From: Prevotella sp.
GTDB taxonomy: Bacteria; Bacteroidota; Bacteroidia; Bacteroidales; Bacteroidaceae
DNA: 64,000 nt
Assembly: GCA_017538105.1 (NCBI GenBank)
Contig: JAFYJN010000050.1
Coordinates: forward strand, 1 to 64,000
Direction of reading: 5' to 3'
The notes below the pieces were generated by a model. The model ran no database searches. It saw only the letters and a program-made list of their open reading frames with translations, and was not told the DNA's origin. Positions 1 to 8,768 of the stretch are shown here, piece by piece. A program made the position numbers and the translations under genes. The first letter of the stretch is position 1. The number at the start of each line of letters is the position of its first letter.

Positions 1-2
1 AC

Positions 3-122
3 ATTTTCTCTCAGGCGGTAGGGCTCGTTCTCTTTGAGAGAATACCCTTATCTGAATTGTTTAAGCAAATCGATAATTCTAAATTAGAACCGGAAAATGA
101 TGGCCAATTAAGGTTTTGGTAA
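3..122 (+). CDS. C-terminal fragment of an upstream gene
   Basis: One forward frame is open from the window edge to a TAA at 120-122. It gives 39 residues that end in a mixed hydrophobic and charged tail (…EPENDGQLRFW). The other two forward frames stop early, and the composition looks like a normal protein end. The family cannot be told from so short a piece. A regulator of the following xylan region would be a natural neighbour, but nothing here shows that. Confidence 0.45.
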   Translation: MFSQAVGLVLFERIPLSELFKQIDNSKLEPENDGQLRFW

Positions 123-193
123 TTTATTCCGGACACTAGTGATCCGAGATTAAATATTCAACACCAATAAACTAAAAACATTTTTTAAGAATT

Positions 194-3100
194 ATGAGAA
201 AAAGAACAATTTCTTTATTGTTGATGCTCGTTGCCTTGATTGGCAACACGATGGCCTACGACAAAGGAAAACTCGTGGAAAGACACATCTTTAGGCTGAT
301 GTCCCCGGATGATGGAGACATTGGCAATGGCAATTTTTCTATCGAATGGAATGGAAACTCATTGGTATCCATTTCACAAACTGGTGCTTTCGGAAGTCAA
401 AAAGTACACAAGCAGACCTACCTGAACTGGTTTGACCATAGCGCACGCTTTATCATCCAGACTCCAGGAAACTGGATTATGAGCAAGAACGACCGTACCG
501 ACCTCGGTTTCGGGCTCATGAACAACGGAAGCGGTTACGATGGCTTCCGTATTACTGGTCTAAAGGCCGGCGACATCGTCCGTTTCGAGTATTGGAAGAA
601 TGATGTAACCGACCAAAACAATCCTCCTAGGTTCGACAACACGAACGCTAGTTTTGAAGGTACACAAGTGAATCGGAATGATGGGGTCTACGGAACCAGA
701 GACTATGTTATCGTCAACGATGGCGATCTCGATATCCAATGCCCTCCCCGTATGTTGCTCACTTCGGTGACCATCACGCACGCCACCTACAAAAAAGCCA
801 CCTTTAATATTGAAGAGGTGACCAAGAACGGCAACACCGGTTACAAATACACTCTCACCGGTTCGGGTGTGCTGGAGGAAAAACGCGGTGCCGTGCCTTA
901 TATCACCATGCGCTTCGGCCATGACGATGATATGACGGTGGTCAGGGACTTCGGCAATGGCAACTACGCCGCCTCATGTATCATCGACCCCGACCATAAT
1001 CTTGACATCTCTGACCCGAGTGTCAGGTTGACCCAGAACTACAAAAAACGTTACCAAAACCAAAACGGACAGTATGTGCGTTGGCAAGCAACAGAAAATT
1101 GGTATTATAATGTGGGCGACGAGAACGAACAGAACGCCGTGAAGGCTTTGGCGCAAAATGAGGTGAACTTCCTCAAGGGACAGGAATTTACCGTATACGA
1201 AACCGATAACTACTGGAAAGAAGACAAGGATTGGATTCTTGAAAGAAGCCGAGGCTATAAATGGTTTGATAATTTTGAAAACATTTGGCCTCTCTATGGT
1301 ACTTATTTCTATTTCTTCCCGGAGGTTAAGGGTAAACTGAGTGTGAAATTCTACTGTGAAGGTAATGGGGAACATATGCCTTTCTGGTGGAAAGCGCAGG
1401 ATGGAGTAGTCACAGACCAATTCATTACTGGCGTGAATAATGCAACAGGTACGAATATTTATGAATACAATGACATTGAAGTAGTGCGCGGCGGTGCCTA
1501 TTATCTCTGCGCGAACCCGACATTGATAGAATCGGAGCACCCCGTAGTGCGACTTATCTCCTATGAGTTTATCCCCGACTTCAAAGTGGAACCTCTTTAT
1601 AAGGTGGTAGACAACGCAACAACCGCCGTGAGTGCAGCCTGCACTATCAAGGGTGGTCCGTACACGGATCTGACCGTTGACAAGAATCGGAAGATAACGA
1701 TCAATGGCGAGGAGGCTCCAGAAGTGAAGTTCCTGGGCAACATCAAAGATGCAACCTTCTCCATCACCACCAACGGAAACGATCAGGTGCTCAACATTTC
1801 CAATATCACCTATAAGGAAGGGGCTGACGTGAACAAGGGCGGTGCCATCGTGGTGAACCTCCACTGCACTGCCGGTAAGGCCACCTTCGTGCTCACCGTG
1901 GCTTACTCCGCCGAGAAAGCGGTGATGCAGGTGGACGCCGATGGCTATGCCCAGCGTGTGAAGGATCCCGACACCCAAACCAACCCCAATGGCAAGGAGG
2001 TCAAGAGATGGGACTTCTACACCAATGAATTGGCTTTAGGACAATACAAAGATGGTAGTGGAACCTATCCCTCCGACGAATGGAAGAGCAGTCCCCAACT
2101 CTATAAGGAGGTGCACAAGTTCGATGGCATGACCACAGACTGGATGAACACATACGCTGACCTTACGAATGAAGGCAAGGAACCCATCTTCAAGAGTGTG
2201 TACGACATGGAAGGTGACAATGCAGACATGATTCAGGAAACCGAAGGTTTGATTTTCATGACCGAAACGAACCTCATAGGTCTCTACAACGAGAACGAGG
2301 CTACGGGTGACATGACATCACGTGACCGTTATATCGGCCTTATGGGTACCGCCGACTGGGACTTCACCAATCACCATCGTAAGTTGATTATCCCCTTCCT
2401 AAAGGCCGGTGACCGCGTGGTGATGAAGTTGGGCACCTACGGCAATGTAGATAACACGGTAACCACCGAAACAGCGACATTGAAGATGACCAACGCATTA
2501 GATGCCGTGGGTAATCCCATCACCGGCGACTATGTGATCGGCGGTTCGGGAGTAAATACTGGCAATGACACCAACGGCGGAGAAGACATTACGGACAAGA
2601 GCCAACCCTGGGGTGAGTACCACTTTATCGTGGCTGCCGATGGTACAAACGTAAACAATGACTTCGCTTTGGAAGTGAAAGATGCCAAGCTCTTGAAAAT
2701 CTACTCCATCGTTATCTACAAGCACGATGAGACAATCCTCACCGAGAACGAGGTATTGGGCAAAAATGGCAAACGACAAATTCTGAACACAACGGAATAT
2801 ACGACTTCCGACAACGTATCAGTACACCTGCACTATCGCGGATTGGATGAACCCATGAACTATACGGAAGACATCGTAGCCAAGACAGGCAATCTGACAG
2901 ACGCAGATGTTACACCTTCGCAGGATGAGACAACCAAATGGTACACTTACACCGTCAATAAGAACTCCAAAAAATTCGGTGTGTTCAAAGCTCGTGTGGG
3001 TGTGCAGACCATTGGTGAGGATTACGTCACCGACTATGCCGACCTCATGATTCCCGTGGGCTACCGCGAGACAATGACCTATCCCTACACCTGGGACTTC

Positions 3101-4438
3101 ACCGACCTGAAGAAATATGTAGCAATAGGTTCTGGTAGTAACGCTGATGGCATTGATGCAAGCGGTAACGAATTGAAAGTGACCGAGGAAGACCTGAAGA
3201 TATGGAATGAATACGGACTGCGCGTCACTCCCGAGGAGTGGGATGGTAATATCTTCGTTTCAGGTGGCCAGCTCTATGGTGGCACGACCATGTTCGACGA
3301 GACCCGTGGTATCGGTATCACCCACGACAATAATAATAAGGTGATGACCATGACCGGCACGAATGCCGACGAAAGCGGCGCCCTGGCCGTCGGCAACGGC
3401 ACCATCGGCTTCATCGTACCGCAACTGGACAAGAGTGAAGCCATCTACGTACGCGCCAAGGCTGTGGGTGACACCCAGAAAGCAACTTACCAGGTAAGCG
3501 ATGGCACTACCACCTATACATATAACGACGCAAACGCCACAGCATTTACCCCGATAGCAGCACAGGATGAAAGCGGCGATGTCATCTTCGCGATGGCCAT
3601 GTCGGACGAACTCACGAAGAAATGCGACGTGAAACTCACGTTCCAGGGTTATGAGGTGAAGAAGATCGCCGTGTCGGACGACTTCAAGCAGTTGAGCGAC
3701 AAGGGCTGGGCGACTGAGAGCCGCGGCCGCATCATCGACCCCGAACTGACAAGTTACATGACAGGTGTTCCCTTCGAGAACCTAGTTATCACCAGTATCA
3801 ATTATGCTGATAAAACGATAGGTTATGAAGTGGTGGATGACGAAGCTGCAGGTGACCTAATGCCTGCCTGCGCAGCCGATGGTGGCAGCGAGGCCTATAT
3901 CCTCCACAACACCAATAACGGTGTGGTTGAGATACTGAATGGCGGATTCCACCTCTTTGTTCCAGATATGCACGACTATGTAGAGGGTGCCACGACAGGC
4001 CTAAAGACTGCGAAAGACATGAGTGCCACACTGATGAAGGCACAGCTCAACGCAGGCACCGTGGACCGCGAAGTCAATGGTTATATCAACTTCGTGCTGA
4101 CAGACACGTGGACACACCTCAAACCAGACGGCACACCCTATGGTCGTCCGGAAACCAGCGAAGAAGCCTTCTACCAAGTACCGAAGGGTGGCATCGAGAG
4201 CGGCGGTCACCAAGGTTACCTGCCCGTTGCCAAGAGCGAAATGGCCAACGCACCGAGATTCACCTTCATGTTCATGGGTGACGATGATACTACGGGCATC
4301 GAAGAGACCATCTCCACCATCGGTGAAGAGAACGATGAAACCGCCACTTACTTCAACCTCAACGGCCAGAAGTTGAACGGCAGACCCACACAACGAGGTA
4401 TCTACATCGTCAACGGCAAGAAAGTCGTGAAGAAGTAA
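194..4438 (+). CDS. Large secreted multi-domain protein with Prevotella-type C-terminal tail
   Basis: This 1414-residue protein starts with a signal peptide (MRKRTISLLLMLVALIGNTMA). No catalytic family is recognised. Trp-Asp-Phe strands that open beta-rich modules recur: RWDFYTNELALGQY near residue 610, ADWDFTNHHRK near 720 and YTWDFTDLKKY near 965. This suggests several beta-sandwich domains. It ends with a TGIEET segment, a NLNGQKL strand and GIYIVNGKKVVKK. The same composite end is seen on five other secreted proteins in this window and resembles a short type IX secretion or sorting tail. The gene lies just before a small LWDE-type ORF and a terminator, so it is probably its own transcription unit next to the xylan operon. 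A role in surface glycan binding is possible but is inferred only from position and build. Confidence 0.8.
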   Translation: MRKRTISLLLMLVALIGNTMAYDKGKLVERHIFRLMSPDDGDIGNGNFSIEWNGNSLVSISQTGAFGSQKVHKQTYLNWFDHSARFIIQTPGNWIMSKNDRTDLGFGLMNNGSGYDGFRITGLKAGDIVRFEYWKNDVTDQNNPPRFDNTNASFEGTQVNRNDGVYGTRDYVIVNDGDLDIQCPPRMLLTSVTITHATYKKATFNIEEVTKNGNTGYKYTLTGSGVLEEKRGAVPYITMRFGHDDDMTVVRDFGNGNYAASCIIDPDHNLDISDPSVRLTQNYKKRYQNQNGQYVRWQATENWYYNVGDENEQNAVKALAQNEVNFLKGQEFTVYETDNYWKEDKDWILERSRGYKWFDNFENIWPLYGTYFYFFPEVKGKLSVKFYCEGNGEHMPFWWKAQDGVVTDQFITGVNNATGTNIYEYNDIEVVRGGAYYLCANPTLIESEHPVVRLISYEFIPDFKVEPLYKVVDNATTAVSAACTIKGGPYTDLTVDKNRKITINGEEAPEVKFLGNIKDATFSITTNGNDQVLNISNITYKEGADVNKGGAIVVNLHCTAGKATFVLTVAYSAEKAVMQVDADGYAQRVKDPDTQTNPNGKEVKRWDFYTNELALGQYKDGSGTYPSDEWKSSPQLYKEVHKFDGMTTDWMNTYADLTNEGKEPIFKSVYDMEGDNADMIQETEGLIFMTETNLIGLYNENEATGDMTSRDRYIGLMGTADWDFTNHHRKLIIPFLKAGDRVVMKLGTYGNVDNTVTTETATLKMTNALDAVGNPITGDYVIGGSGVNTGNDTNGGEDITDKSQPWGEYHFIVAADGTNVNNDFALEVKDAKLLKIYSIVIYKHDETILTENEVLGKNGKRQILNTTEYTTSDNVSVHLHYRGLDEPMNYTEDIVAKTGNLTDADVTPSQDETTKWYTYTVNKNSKKFGVFKARVGVQTIGEDYVTDYADLMIPVGYRETMTYPYTWDFTDLKKYVAIGSGSNADGIDASGNELKVTEEDLKIWNEYGLRVTPEEWDGNIFVSGGQLYGGTTMFDETRGIGITHDNNNKVMTMTGTNADESGALAVGNGTIGFIVPQLDKSEAIYVRAKAVGDTQKATYQVSDGTTTYTYNDANATAFTPIAAQDESGDVIFAMAMSDELTKKCDVKLTFQGYEVKKIAVSDDFKQLSDKGWATESRGRIIDPELTSYMTGVPFENLVITSINYADKTIGYEVVDDEAAGDLMPACAADGGSEAYILHNTNNGVVEILNGGFHLFVPDMHDYVEGATTGLKTAKDMSATLMKAQLNAGTVDREVNGYINFVLTDTWTHLKPDGTPYGRPETSEEAFYQVPKGGIESGGHQGYLPVAKSEMANAPRFTFMFMGDDDTTGIEETISTIGEENDETATYFNLNGQKLNGRPTQRGIYIVNGKKVVKK

Positions 4439-4440
4439 AT

Positions 4441-4564
4441 ACCCACCCCAACCCTCCCCAAGGGAGGGTGAAGGAAAGGGAACCCATAGTTCTTATAATA
4501 CATTCTAATAATAACTAACCCTGCCACTTCAGAAATCCTCCCTCTGGGAGGACGAAGGTGGGTA
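4441..4564. repeat. Inverted pair of C/G-rich palindromic intergenic repeats
   Basis: A CCCACCCC stretch leads to CCCTCCCC/AGGGAGGG at 4452-4468. About 65 bases later a mirror copy has TCCTCCC-tct-GGGAGGA at 4536-4552 followed by GGTGGG. Each half can form a hairpin, and the pair is in inverted order. The same family occurs at about a dozen other gaps in the window. Confidence 0.8.
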
Positions 4565-4576
4565 AACAAGACGACA

Positions 4577-4762
4577 ATGAAAAAAGAATATATAGCACCC
4601 ATAGCTGGATACACGGAAAGAATGACCAGTGACAACAGCAACCGTCCTGGATTTGGAGTAACGTCTCGTGGCGCTGTCACAATGCATACCAATGACAGTT
4701 TCTTCGAGGAAGACACCAACGAAGAGAATTGGGCACAGGTAGGTAGCCTGTGGGATGAGTAA
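4577..4762 (+). CDS. Small acidic protein of the MKKEYIAP…LWDE type
   Basis: This is a 61-residue ORF with ATG at 4577. It begins MKKEYIAP, has a Ser/Thr/Asn-rich middle, and ends in an acidic stretch and SLWDE. Short proteins with an MKK-x-Y-x-x-P start and a Trp-acid end are common as unnamed proteins in Prevotella and Bacteroides, which supports a real gene (recalled from family knowledge, not searched). It has no obvious signal peptide or enzyme motif. It follows the 1414-residue secreted protein by 138 bases of palindromic repeats and is followed by more of them and by the terminator at 4988, so it may be the last gene of that unit. Function unknown. Confidence 0.65.
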   Translation: MKKEYIAPIAGYTERMTSDNSNRPGFGVTSRGAVTMHTNDSFFEEDTNEENWAQVGSLWDE

Positions 4763-4768
4763 AAAGAA

Positions 4769-4858
4769 ACCCACCCAGAAACCCACCCCGGCCCTCCCAA
4801 AGGGAGGGTGTAGGAAGAAGCCCCACCCTAGCCCTCCCCAGTAGGGAGGGTGTGGAAG
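4769..4858. repeat. Two tandem C/G-rich palindromic repeats
   Basis: Two copies of the CCCACCC…CCCTCCC/GGGAGGGTG unit stand head to tail (about 4779-4815 and 4821-4858). They are the same family as 4441-4564 and begin only seven bases after the small ORF. Confidence 0.8.
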
Positions 4859-4860
4859 AG

Positions 4861-4960
4861 GGTGATACTAAGATAAAAAGATAGTAATGGTAAAAGTAAT
4901 AGTAAAAGTAATATTAAGGTAAAAGATAGTAATAATTTGCATTAGCGTAATTCTTAGGTT
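4861..4960. repeat. A/T-rich degenerate tandem repeat
   Basis: Units like GGTAAAAGTAATA and AAGATAGTAAT recur in diverged form over about 100 bases just before the terminator. No ORF is supported here. The style resembles the short-tandem-repeat arms found elsewhere in the window, but no GGACAATA boundary is seen. Confidence 0.5.
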
Positions 4961-4987
4961 CAGTTTTTAGTTTAATTTACTTGAGAG

Positions 4988-5016
4988 AAGTGGGCAGATG
5001 TTTCTGCCCACTTTTT
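4988..5016 (+). terminator. Rho-independent terminator
   Basis: A perfect 11-bp stem AAGTGGGCAGA / TCTGCCCACTT with loop TGTT is followed by a T run. It closes the transcription unit of the large secreted protein and the small ORF. Confidence 0.85.
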
Positions 5017-5020
5017 AAAA

Positions 5021-5552
5021 GCCTCCCCCTAGCCCCCTCCAAAGGAAGGGGAATGGTGAGAGAAAAGATGGGGGAAAAAGGGAAAAATGATGACTTGGGA
5101 GGGGGAAAATGATGAAAGAAACCGCGTCGAACGGCAAAAAGCCTGCTTTTGGGACAAATCCAAAACCAACACCAGTTACAGCCCTTTATATTTTATTTTT
5201 TGTAACATAAATTATCAATATGTCACATTTGGCGAAAACCATGTTACATTTAACCTATATATATTATATATATTATTTGTACTTTTGCAAACGAATTGTT
5301 GACGAGCTGAAAAGTTGACAACTAATTAGCTTAAGACTTAATAACAAAACCGAAGAAAATAGCGCTGTTGACCGTTGGACCTAATAACAAGTTGACTAAA
5401 CTAAAACAGACCAAAAAGCGGGACATAGCGACAGCAAACATACAACAACCCACGCTTCACATAAAATACATGAATCCACTTGAAAAAGTGTTTGCTTGTA
5501 TTGGATGGGGAAATTTTGACTATTTAAGATTCAAATATATAAAAAACAAGGT
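5021..5552. other. Intergenic region and long leader of the xylan operon
   Basis: The stretch opens with another C/G palindrome (about 5021-5054), then turns A/T rich. Two short open frames here (5087-5302 and 5368-5556) have no protein-like composition and are not called. From the -7 box at 5280 to the susC start there are about 260 bases, so the mRNA would have a long untranslated leader. No known riboswitch was recognised in it. Confidence 0.6.
5280..5287 (+). promoter_or_regulatory. Bacteroidetes -7 promoter box for the xus operon
   Basis: TACTTTTG matches TAnnTTTG and lies in a very A/T-rich region. A clear -33 TTTG at the usual spacing is not visible. An activator-dependent promoter (hybrid two-component system, as in known xylan loci) would fit a weak -33. 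Confidence 0.55.
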
Positions 5553-8500
5553 ATGATGAAACAGCTATCAAGACTCTTGAGACGGTCTCTGCCATTATTG
5601 TTGATGCTGATGCTCCCGTTGGCCATTGCGCTGGCGCAGGATGGCGGTGTCACAGTTACTGGTAAGATCGTTGACAGTTCAGGCGAGCCGGTTATCGGTG
5701 CTTCTGTTGTTGTGAAGGGAAATGCTGGCATTGGCACGGTATCCGACATTGACGGTAATTTCCAGCTGAAGGTTCCTTCTGAACAATCGACCATCGTGGT
5801 CAGTTATGTAGGAATGAACACGGAAGAACAACGTGTAGGAAAGCGCCGCAATTTCTCAATCACCCTTCAGGACGACGACAAAGTGCTTTCCGAAGTGGTC
5901 GTCGTTGGTTATGGCCAGCAGAAGAAAGCATCGGTCGTGGGTGCCATCACGCAGACAACCGGCGAGGTGCTGGAGCGTGCAGCAGGTATCGGCAGTGTGA
6001 GTGCCGCCCTTACCGGTAACCTTCCAGGTATCGCCACCATCGCATCAACGGGTCAGCCCGGTGAGGAAGACCCACGTATCTACATCCGCGGTGCCGCCGC
6101 TTGGAACCAGGATGCGCAGCCGCTGATCCTCGTGGACGGTGTGGAGCGCGAAATCAAGTCGGTTGACGTCACTTCCGTGGCTACGGTGTCGGTGCTGAAA
6201 GACGCGTCGGCTACCGCCGTCTATGGTGTGAAAGGTGCCAACGGTGTGATCCTGATCACCACGAAGCGCGGTCAGGAAGGTAAGGCCAAGATTGACGTGG
6301 GCTTCAATGCCACCCTGAAGGCCGTATCCAAGCTCCCGCGCAAGTATGACTCTTACGATGCCTATATGCTCCGCAACCAGGCCATCGAGCATGAGCTTGC
6401 CATCGGCGGTGCAGCGTCGTGGGCTTACTATCGTCCGCAGACGTTCATCAACAATTTCCGCAACCAGGACCACACGGTGAAGCCGAACTATGACATCAAC
6501 GGCAACTACCTGGGCGACTACAGCCAGGCCGAGCGCTATCCCAACGTGGACTGGCAGGACGAGATGTTCAAGAGTACCGCCTTGTCGTACAATACTTACA
6601 TCAACTTCGGCGGCGGTACGAAGTTCGTGAAATACTTCGTGGCCTTCGACTACCAGAACGAAGGTGACATGACCCGTCTGTGGGACAACCGCCAGGGTTA
6701 TGAAGGCGGTTATACTTACAACCGTCTGAACGTGCGCTCTAACCTCGACTTCCAGATTACCAAGACCACTCAGTTCAGGGTCAGTCTGGCGGGCAGCAAC
6801 GCGCAGCAGAAGACCCCCCGTTATTATTATGGTAATAGCGGCGAGTGGTTCCAGCAGCAGAAATGGGCCGGTGCCTATGGCATGGCTCCCAACCTCTTCC
6901 CTGTACAGTTCTCGAACGGTGCATGGGGATACTATCCTTTGGTATCGAACATCGAAAACTCTCCGATGAGTGTGGCCACGGCCGGTTACACGGTGAGTGC
7001 CATCACGCGCGTCTTCACTGACTTCGCCTTGGAGCAGAACCTCGACTTCATCACCAAGGGCCTTGTGGCACGAGGCACCATTTCATGGGACAATCAGTTC
7101 AACGAGGGTGACCGCGGTATCAATGCCGAGGGACACAAGAACTACCGAGCCTACATGCTCCCCGAGGATGGTCAGATGCTTTTCGAGACCCCCATCTTCA
7201 CCAACACTGGCTTTGACTTCTATGAGAGCCGCGACTGGCGAACCAGCGCGGGTAGTGTGAATTACACCTCACGTGCCACGGAAATGTCGCTCCAGCTGTT
7301 CTGGGGCCGCCAGTTCGGTGACCACAACGTGACGCTCATGGGTAACTGGAAGCGCCGCATCAACGCTGGCAATGCCGACCTCGAGAACCGTCGCGAAGAC
7401 TGGGTGTTCCGTACCACCTACGATTTCAAGAGCCGCTATTTCGCGGAGTTCAACGGCGCCTACAACGGCTCGCAGAAGTTCTCTCCCGACAACCGTTTCG
7501 TATTCTTCTGCTCAGGAGCAGCAGGCTGGATGATGTCGGAAGAGAAATTCATGGAGCCTCTGAAGGAAAAAGGCATCATCGACATGTTAAAGATCCGCGG
7601 TTCCTACGGTGAGATTGGTGATGACAATGCCGGTGCCCGTTGGGCCTATCTGTCCAACTGGGAAGTTATCGGTCCCTACACTATCTCCATCGATGGTAGC
7701 GGCAGTCCGTTCACGGGCTATAGGGAGGCGAACCTTGCCAGTCCCGACCTCCGCTGGGCAACCGTGAGGAAGATGAACATCGGTTTCGACTATGCTTTCC
7801 TGCGTGGTATGTTTGCGGGTAGTTTCGACGTGTTCCACGATGACCGTTACGACATCTTCATTTCCGGTAGCAACCGTTCGGTGCCCTCCTACTTCGGTGC
7901 CTACACCACCCCCGACATCAACAAGGGTGAGATCAAGAACACCGGTTTTGAATTAGAGATTCGCTTCAACAAAGTGCTGCAGAACGGCATGCGTTTCTGG
8001 GCCAACACCAACTACACCTACGCCCACAACAAGATTATCCTGAAGGACGACCCGAAACTGCTTCCCAGCTACCGCAAGGCCGAGGGTTATTCGCAAGGAC
8101 AGTACATCTCGTTCATCGACAACGGATTTATCGGAACCTACGATGAATTATATAGTACGCCGGCGCGCGAGAAAGACGACAGCCAGGTGCTCATCGGCGA
8201 CCATTATATCGTTGACTTCAACGGTGACGGTGTCGTTGACGAGACAAACGACCAGGCACCTTTCGGATACACTGGCAACCCCGAACACACCTACAACGCC
8301 ACTATCGGTTGGGAATGGAAAGGTTGGAGTATGTTTGCACAGTTGTATGGCGTGACTGGTGTCACCCGTGACGTGGGCCTTCCTTCTTTCAACAACAAAC
8401 TGCTCACCGCCTATGACAACGGTACATGGTGGAATCCTGTTGACAACTCAGGTGTCGTTGTTCCGCCTCGCTTCACCACACAGGTGTCGTACAACGATGG

Positions 8501-8744
8501 TACACAGTATCTCTTCGACGGTTCCTATTTCCGTCTGAAGAACGTGGAGATTGCCTACACCTGGACGAAGGGCTGGGTCAAGAAACTTGGTTTCACGAGC
8601 CTGAAGATCTACGTCAACGGCAACAACCTCTTCCTCATCACCAAGATGCCCGACGACCGCGAGAGTAACTACGGCTGGAGCGGCGGCGGCGGTGCCTACC
8701 CCACTGTGAGACGTTATAACTTCGGATTTAAGTTGTATATTTGA
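5553..8744 (+). CDS. xusA: SusC-like TonB-dependent outer-membrane transporter (XusA type)
   Basis: This 1063-residue protein should import xylo-oligosaccharides across the outer membrane with TonB energy. Domains in order: signal peptide (about 1-28), a carboxypeptidase-regulatory-like beta-sandwich (about 32-108, VTGKIVDSSGEPVIGASVVV), the SusC plug with SEVVVVGYGQQKKASVVGAI near 115-135, and a long TonB receptor barrel ending in an aromatic-rich strand (NFGFKLYI). It is the first gene of a five-gene run with gaps of only 17 to 41 bases (xusA-B-C-D-E). The gene order copies the xylan utilisation system known from Prevotella bryantii and Bacteroides. Substrate is inferred from that order and from the GH10/GH30/GH43/CE6 neighbours. 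The start ATG ATG at 5553 gives a good signal peptide. Confidence 0.92.
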   Translation: MMKQLSRLLRRSLPLLLMLMLPLAIALAQDGGVTVTGKIVDSSGEPVIGASVVVKGNAGIGTVSDIDGNFQLKVPSEQSTIVVSYVGMNTEEQRVGKRRNFSITLQDDDKVLSEVVVVGYGQQKKASVVGAITQTTGEVLERAAGIGSVSAALTGNLPGIATIASTGQPGEEDPRIYIRGAAAWNQDAQPLILVDGVEREIKSVDVTSVATVSVLKDASATAVYGVKGANGVILITTKRGQEGKAKIDVGFNATLKAVSKLPRKYDSYDAYMLRNQAIEHELAIGGAASWAYYRPQTFINNFRNQDHTVKPNYDINGNYLGDYSQAERYPNVDWQDEMFKSTALSYNTYINFGGGTKFVKYFVAFDYQNEGDMTRLWDNRQGYEGGYTYNRLNVRSNLDFQITKTTQFRVSLAGSNAQQKTPRYYYGNSGEWFQQQKWAGAYGMAPNLFPVQFSNGAWGYYPLVSNIENSPMSVATAGYTVSAITRVFTDFALEQNLDFITKGLVARGTISWDNQFNEGDRGINAEGHKNYRAYMLPEDGQMLFETPIFTNTGFDFYESRDWRTSAGSVNYTSRATEMSLQLFWGRQFGDHNVTLMGNWKRRINAGNADLENRREDWVFRTTYDFKSRYFAEFNGAYNGSQKFSPDNRFVFFCSGAAGWMMSEEKFMEPLKEKGIIDMLKIRGSYGEIGDDNAGARWAYLSNWEVIGPYTISIDGSGSPFTGYREANLASPDLRWATVRKMNIGFDYAFLRGMFAGSFDVFHDDRYDIFISGSNRSVPSYFGAYTTPDINKGEIKNTGFELEIRFNKVLQNGMRFWANTNYTYAHNKIILKDDPKLLPSYRKAEGYSQGQYISFIDNGFIGTYDELYSTPAREKDDSQVLIGDHYIVDFNGDGVVDETNDQAPFGYTGNPEHTYNATIGWEWKGWSMFAQLYGVTGVTRDVGLPSFNNKLLTAYDNGTWWNPVDNSGVVVPPRFTTQVSYNDGTQYLFDGSYFRLKNVEIAYTWTKGWVKKLGFTSLKIYVNGNNLFLITKMPDDRESNYGWSGGGGAYPTVRRYNFGFKLYI

Positions 8745-8768
8745 TGACTGATAATTGAAGACAGAAGT

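Noticed and set aside
5087-5556. Two short open frames before susC (5087-5302 and 5368-5556)
   Set aside because: The first crosses the promoter box and the second runs into the susC start. Neither has a protein-like sequence.
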